Below, in pieces: positions 7,608 to 10,384 of a DNA stretch of 10,384 nt (positions are counted from its first letter, which is position 1; the number at the start of each line of letters is the position of its first letter). The translations under genes were made by a program, and so were the position numbers. Source of the DNA: Euperipatoides rowelli (Eukaryota > Onychophora > Udeonychophora > Euonychophora > Peripatopsidae). The stretch is taken from the NCBI GenBank assembly GCA_003024985.2, contig PXIH01S0061741.1. One strand, 5' to 3'. The notes under the pieces are model-generated. The model was not told the origin of the DNA, searched no databases, and worked only from the letters and a program-made list of their open reading frames with translations.

Positions 7608-8511
7608 CCCTTTAAATTGACAATATCCCAGACATGTAAGAAAAATTAAAGCTAAAAAAAAAATAAGGTGAAAAGAGAATGCAAATATGTGAAAAAATGC
7701 TACACAAGTTGATGTCAAAAGCCTGAATGGACTCTTGGAGTTTTTTTTATTTCTGCAAAAACCACAATGCCTCACTTTTACATGTGAAGCAATGTACAGC
7801 AGTTATTACATATAAAACATACAAAAATAAATCCTTTATTTGGTATAAATGTTAATTTTTATAAAAAAAACACAGTATTATTCCTTATTTATTGATAAAT
7901 ACCTTTGCTTAATGTTTCTAAAAAAAAAAAAAAGTAGTTGCTGTTAATAAAATAAATAAAAAAATATTAAAGTATATAATGTTTTGCAAATTTACAGCAT
8001 CTCATTTTCTTTTAAATTTTGGTTTCTCCAAAAGACAGTTCAGTGATAGCTTTCCTCATCCATATATGACAGTTTATTTACATTCAATTTATCAAAAACC
8101 CCTGCTTTTCAGATATAATCATGTGACAGTACAACCATCAATCACATCTCCTCTTCATGTTTCCATGTGACAGGACTAGCATTAATCACATGATATCTGT
8201 TTCATGGTTACTGACCTTGTTCAACAGATTATTTTAATATGGATGTGCACTATGCTAATCGTCCATACAGTCATTCTGCAGCTTTTTTTTTTTTTATCTT
8301 TCTGAGGAGTCCACCATTTTATGTATATTTTAAAAACTCATCTAACAAACAAAGTTGTTGTTTTTTAAAAAAAAAATGTAATTTTTATATAATGTATTTC
8401 TGCTTGACAGTTGTCTTTAATTCAGTTTTGAAATAGTCAAATAGTTTTATATTTTTTCCTTTACAGGAAGATAAACAGCCCTAGCATAAATAAATTTTAT
8501 ATACAATAGTT
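7608..8511. other. AT-rich spacer, no gene supported
   Basis: The stretch holds poly-A and poly-T runs (near 7655, 7740, 7864, 7920, 8283 and 8366). The words CATGTGACAGTACAACCATC and CCATGTGACAGGACTAGCAT, each leading to AATCACA, recur within about 65 bp (8120-8190) as a weak duplication. A 63-codon plus-strand frame (7979-8170) spans a 3' splice-like CCCCTGCTTTTCAG at about 8099-8112 but has no recognisable domain, so I do not call it a gene. Confidence 0.5.
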
Positions 8512-8567
8512 TAGTAAAACCTATATTAATAGATCCGTGTTATTAGACTGCTGTCTAAAAAAAAACC
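8512..8567 (+). mobile_element. Terminal motif resembling pogo/Tigger-type inverted repeats
   Basis: The sequence TAGTAAAACCTATATTAAT followed by AGATCCGTGTTATTAGAC resembles the CAGTAAAACC(T)-TATTAA-type ends of pogo/Tigger-like elements (Tc1/mariner superfamily), with the first base changed from C to T. It leads directly into the 17-bp minisatellite, and some such elements carry subterminal repeats of this kind. No matching right end (complement GGTTTTACT) is seen after the minisatellite within the window, so the element is either truncated or continues past 10384. Confidence 0.35.
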
Positions 8568-8594
8568 ATATATATTAAAATTAAAATATTGAGA

Positions 8595-8687
8595 GGCCAC
8601 GTATCTTAAACAACCCTCTGTCTTATGCAACCATCTGTCTAAAGCAACCATCTGTCACTATTTGTCTTAAGCAACCATATGTCTTAA
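8595..8687 (+). repeat. 17-bp minisatellite, left block
   Basis: There are about five imperfect units of the type CAACCATCTGTCTTAAG. TTAA words lie at 8667-8670 and 8684-8687, exactly 17 bp apart. Older units (8605-8660) carry substitutions such as CAACCCTCTGTCTTATG, and one unit is shifted. The array is cut off at 8687 by the outer transposon and resumes at 9946. Confidence 0.9.
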
Positions 8688-8770
8688 AGGTCAATTGTAA
8701 CAGATTTTTTTTTATTATTGATCTTCAAAAATAATTGGTATAAAAAAATTCCACTGAAAAAAAAAAATTT
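8688..8770 (+). repeat. Left terminal inverted repeat of the outer transposon
   Basis: It begins AGGTCAATTGTAACAG, then a T run, then TTATTGATCTTCAAAAATAA, and ends with ATTCCACTGAAA followed by an A run. It pairs, inverted, with 9862-9945, and in direct orientation matches 10299-10384 nearly base for base apart from T/A-run length differences. The conserved core words are AGGTCAAxTGTAA, GATTTTCAAA and the TCCACT block. Confidence 0.8.
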
Positions 8771-8808
8771 AAAATGCATAAAAAAAAAAGTTATTTAACC
8801 CTCGAGCG

Positions 8809-8833
8809 GGCGCACTGACGCACAGAGTGCGCC
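8809..8833. repeat. Subterminal perfect palindrome of the piggyBac-like element
   Basis: GGCGCACT at 8809-8816 and AGTGCGCC at 8826-8833 form an exact 8-bp inverted repeat with a 9-bp loop (GACGCACAG). piggyBac-superfamily elements often carry subterminal repeats that bind transposase, and this is a plausible candidate. Binding is inferred, not shown. Confidence 0.8.
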
Positions 8834-8984
8834 AGTGCATCTATTTTAATTGATTAAAGCTTTAATTTTACTTAAATTTCCTGTCAGCACAAATTATTCT
8901 CTCTTTATATGTTTCTTTTTCAAATGAAAAGATTGAATCAATTGTAGCGTCTAAAAATATCTTCTTTTTTTATATTCTTAGTCT

Positions 8985-9005
8985 TGGCGCACAAAGTGTG
9001 CCACG
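8985..9005. repeat. Internal copy of the palindromic motif
   Basis: TGGCGCACAAAGTGTGCCA forms an 8-bp inverted repeat with one mismatch (G opposite T) and a 3-bp spacer. It closely matches the left subterminal segment ACGCACAGAGTGCGCCA (8818-8834) in direct orientation. A further GGCGCC lies at 9366-9371 near the right end. Confidence 0.7.
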
Positions 9006-9861
9006 CGTCCAATGGTGAAAGTAAATTTATTCCAATTGCTTTTTAGTTGTTGTCTATATTATTTTAGTNTAAAATGGACAGAATTATATTCTGATAATAA
9101 TTTTACAAATATAATAATGTATTTTAAACTTTGTAAGTTGAAAATTATTTGTTATAGACAATTTATAGAAAGAAATTTTTTTTTTTTTTTAAATTAGTTA
9201 TTAAATTAGACAAATTGTTTACCCTTCAGTTTTTTTCCTGTTTTTTATGTTTATTTTGGCATTATAAATTTTAAAATATGTTTATTTTGTGTTTAGTTAG
9301 TCAAACAAAAATAAAATTTTCAAAAGAAAATTATTAAAATAATAAATTTATCATTTTTATTTACTGGCGCCTGCTCGTGTTATAATTTTTAATGTGCCCA
9401 CTCGAGGGTTAAAGATAAAATTAAGACTATTCCTATCCTTTGTCTAAGATTACAAATTGAAGATTTCACATTTTTGGGGGGGGGTTTGAGACAAAATACT
9501 TTCTACAGCTGTTTTCTTTGTAATGTTTTAACATGTAAATAGAGGTATGTTCATCTTGTATTAAAGGTCATTTTGATTTTTAAAAAAAAATAAATTGGGT
9601 CATAATACCACAAAGGATGAATTTGATATGATTTTTTTACAAGTAATTAAACAATTAGTGCATAGGATTTCCAGCCTTGAGCTGACAAAGATATGAAATA
9701 TTCTATAGTTAAGTATAGCAAGCTCTATTCATCTCTAAATTATGATGTCACAAAATATCTCCCCTGGTGTGTACAGTAGACAATGTTGTTTTAAGGGGGG
9801 AAGGAGCTAAAGACAATTATTTTGAAAATTAAATTGTAACTAACTATTTTTTTTTATTTTT

Positions 9862-9945
9862 TTTTTCTAGTGGATATTTTTTTTAGTAAAAACCTTTGAA
9901 AATCAATAATAATAAAAAAAATTGAAAAAATCTTACATTTGACCT
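9862..9945 (-). repeat. Right terminal inverted repeat of the outer transposon
   Basis: Read on the minus strand it begins AGGTCAAATGTAAGATTTTT, continues with CAATTTTTTTTATTATTATT, GATTTTCAAAGG and a final ATCCACTAG block. It is closer to the copy at 10301 (AGGTCAAATGTAA) than to the left end of its own element (AGGTCAATTGTAA). Confidence 0.8.
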
Positions 9946-10160
9946 TTAAGCAACTATTTGTCTTAAACAACTACTGTATTTGTCTTAAGAACCTACCTGT
10001 CTTAAGCAACCATTTGTCTTAAGCAACCATTTGTGTTAAGCAACCATTTGTTTTAAGCAACCATCTGTTATAAGTATACAAGCCATCTTGTTTAAGCAGC
10101 CATCTTGTTTAAACAGCCATCTTGTTTTTCTATTCCACTTGTCTTAAAGTATACTGTATT
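9946..10160 (+). repeat. 17-bp minisatellite, right block
   Basis: The array resumes directly after the outer transposon. The cleanest part has TTAA at 10002, 10019, 10036 and 10053, each 17 bp apart, within GTCTTAAGCAACCATTT units. Further right the units shift to a 17-bp variant, AGCAGCCATCTTGTTTA, at about 10079-10127. One unit near 9967-9990 is longer. The array fades out at about 10160 with CTTGTCTTAAAGTATACTGT. Confidence 0.9.
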
Positions 10161-10298
10161 ATGAATGCCTCTTTCAATTTCATTGATTTATGTATATTTT
10201 TGTAAAAAAAAAAAGCTTTTTAACTAATCATTTTGTATAATATTTGGTCTAAAACACATCAAAATTCAACTTTTATACCAATATTTATCAAAATTTAA

Positions 10299-10384
10299 AA
10301 AGGTCAAATGTAACGGATTTTTAAATTTTTTTTAAATTATAGATTTTCAAAGATAATTACTATAAAAAAAATTCCACTGGAAAT
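10299..10384 (+). mobile_element. Start of another copy of the outer transposon's terminal repeat
   Basis: AGGTCAAATGTAACGGATTT begins at 10301, preceded by TTTAAAA containing TTAA at 10295-10298. The match to 8688-8770 continues through GATTTTCAAAGATAATTACT to ATTCCACTGGAAAT at the window edge. Two extra A bases separate TTAA from AGGTCA, so the end is slightly decayed or uses a different border. The rest of the element lies outside the window. Confidence 0.75.

Larger units (their letters stand above)
8795..9412. mobile_element. piggyBac-like non-autonomous element (MITE) nested in the outer transposon
   Basis: The element is 8799-9408 (610 bp) with TTAA duplicated at 8795-8798 and 9409-9412. 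The left end is CCCTCGAGCGGGCGCA and the complement of the right end is CCCTCGAGTGGGCACA, identical at 14 of 16 positions. TTAA target specificity together with termini starting CCC(T) is the hallmark of the piggyBac superfamily. The interior is AT-rich with no transposase frame, so movement would require a transposase supplied elsewhere. GC-rich palindromes near the left end and in the middle are described separately. An N lies at 9069. It lies inside the outer element and is therefore the younger insertion. Confidence 0.88.
8684..9949. mobile_element. Non-autonomous DNA transposon with long inverted repeats, inserted in the minisatellite
   Basis: The element proper is 8688-9945 (1,258 bp, of which about 614 bp is a nested insertion plus its duplicated TTAA). 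It is flanked by TTAA at 8684-8687 and 9946-9949. The left end AGGTCAATTGTAACAGATTT and the complement of the right end AGGTCAAATGTAAGATTTTT form an inverted repeat extending about 80 bp. The flanking TTAA words fall in register: 8667 to 8684 is 17 bp, and 9946 to 9963 is 17 bp, so removing the element restores the minisatellite period exactly. The target duplication can be read as TTAA (piggyBac-like) or as TA with ends AAGGTCA (mariner-like), because TTAA is palindromic; sequence alone does not decide. No transposase is encoded. Confidence 0.8.

Noticed and set aside
1-10384. CRISPR array, operon, phage or other bacterial system
   Set aside because: No direct repeats with unique equal-length spacers, no ribosome-binding sites and no long ORFs. 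The 17-bp and 60-bp repeats are contiguous minisatellites, and the sequence is animal-like.

Overview
The window is 10.4 kb of very AT-rich DNA (roughly 28-30% GC by eye), dominated by repeats, microsatellites and transposon debris. It has no operons, ribosome-binding sites or long ORFs. Splice-site-like signals, non-LTR retrotransposon remnants, non-autonomous DNA transposons and GATA arrays all point to a large, repeat-rich invertebrate animal genome. I cannot name the species. A weak resemblance of one short exon to insect chemoreceptors would favour an AT-rich insect, but the repeat families alone would fit molluscs or other invertebrates equally well. Two single N positions (3518 and 9069) suggest a draft assembly.

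Layout. 1-100 looks like the 3' end of a minus-strand non-LTR retrotransposon. 100-1216 is AT-rich spacer. 1217-1735 is a GATA array. 2396-2511 is a short, good-quality candidate coding exon on the + strand. 2858-3440 is a decayed tandem repeat with a period of about 60-66 bp. 3461-4410 is bounded by hAT-like ends (a GGTTCCCAAACTT-type terminus) and encloses a broken reverse-transcriptase fragment on the minus strand. 4826-5134 is a candidate first coding exon on the minus strand, preceded by a 3' splice site, encoding a hydrophobic protein. 5790-6420 is a cluster of decayed interspersed repeats (AAGATGGCTGTCTTCC and GATGTCACTTC-type words). 6904-7607 holds an exon-like segment and a decayed coding-like stretch. 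7608-8511 is mostly empty.

The most informative region is 8512-10384. A 17-bp minisatellite (CAACCATTTGTCTTAAG-type units) is interrupted by a 1,258-bp element with long inverted terminal repeats, and that element is itself interrupted by a 610-bp piggyBac-like element (TTAA target duplication, CCCTCGAG termini). Removing the outer element restores the 17-bp register exactly, so the insertion history can be read directly: minisatellite first, then the outer element, then the inner one. Each minisatellite unit contains TTAA, so the array is a ladder of potential insertion sites. Another copy of the outer element's terminal repeat starts near 10299 and runs off the window.

No complete gene is present. 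The exon candidates are on different strands and I could not join them, so no pathway or gene cooperation can be inferred.
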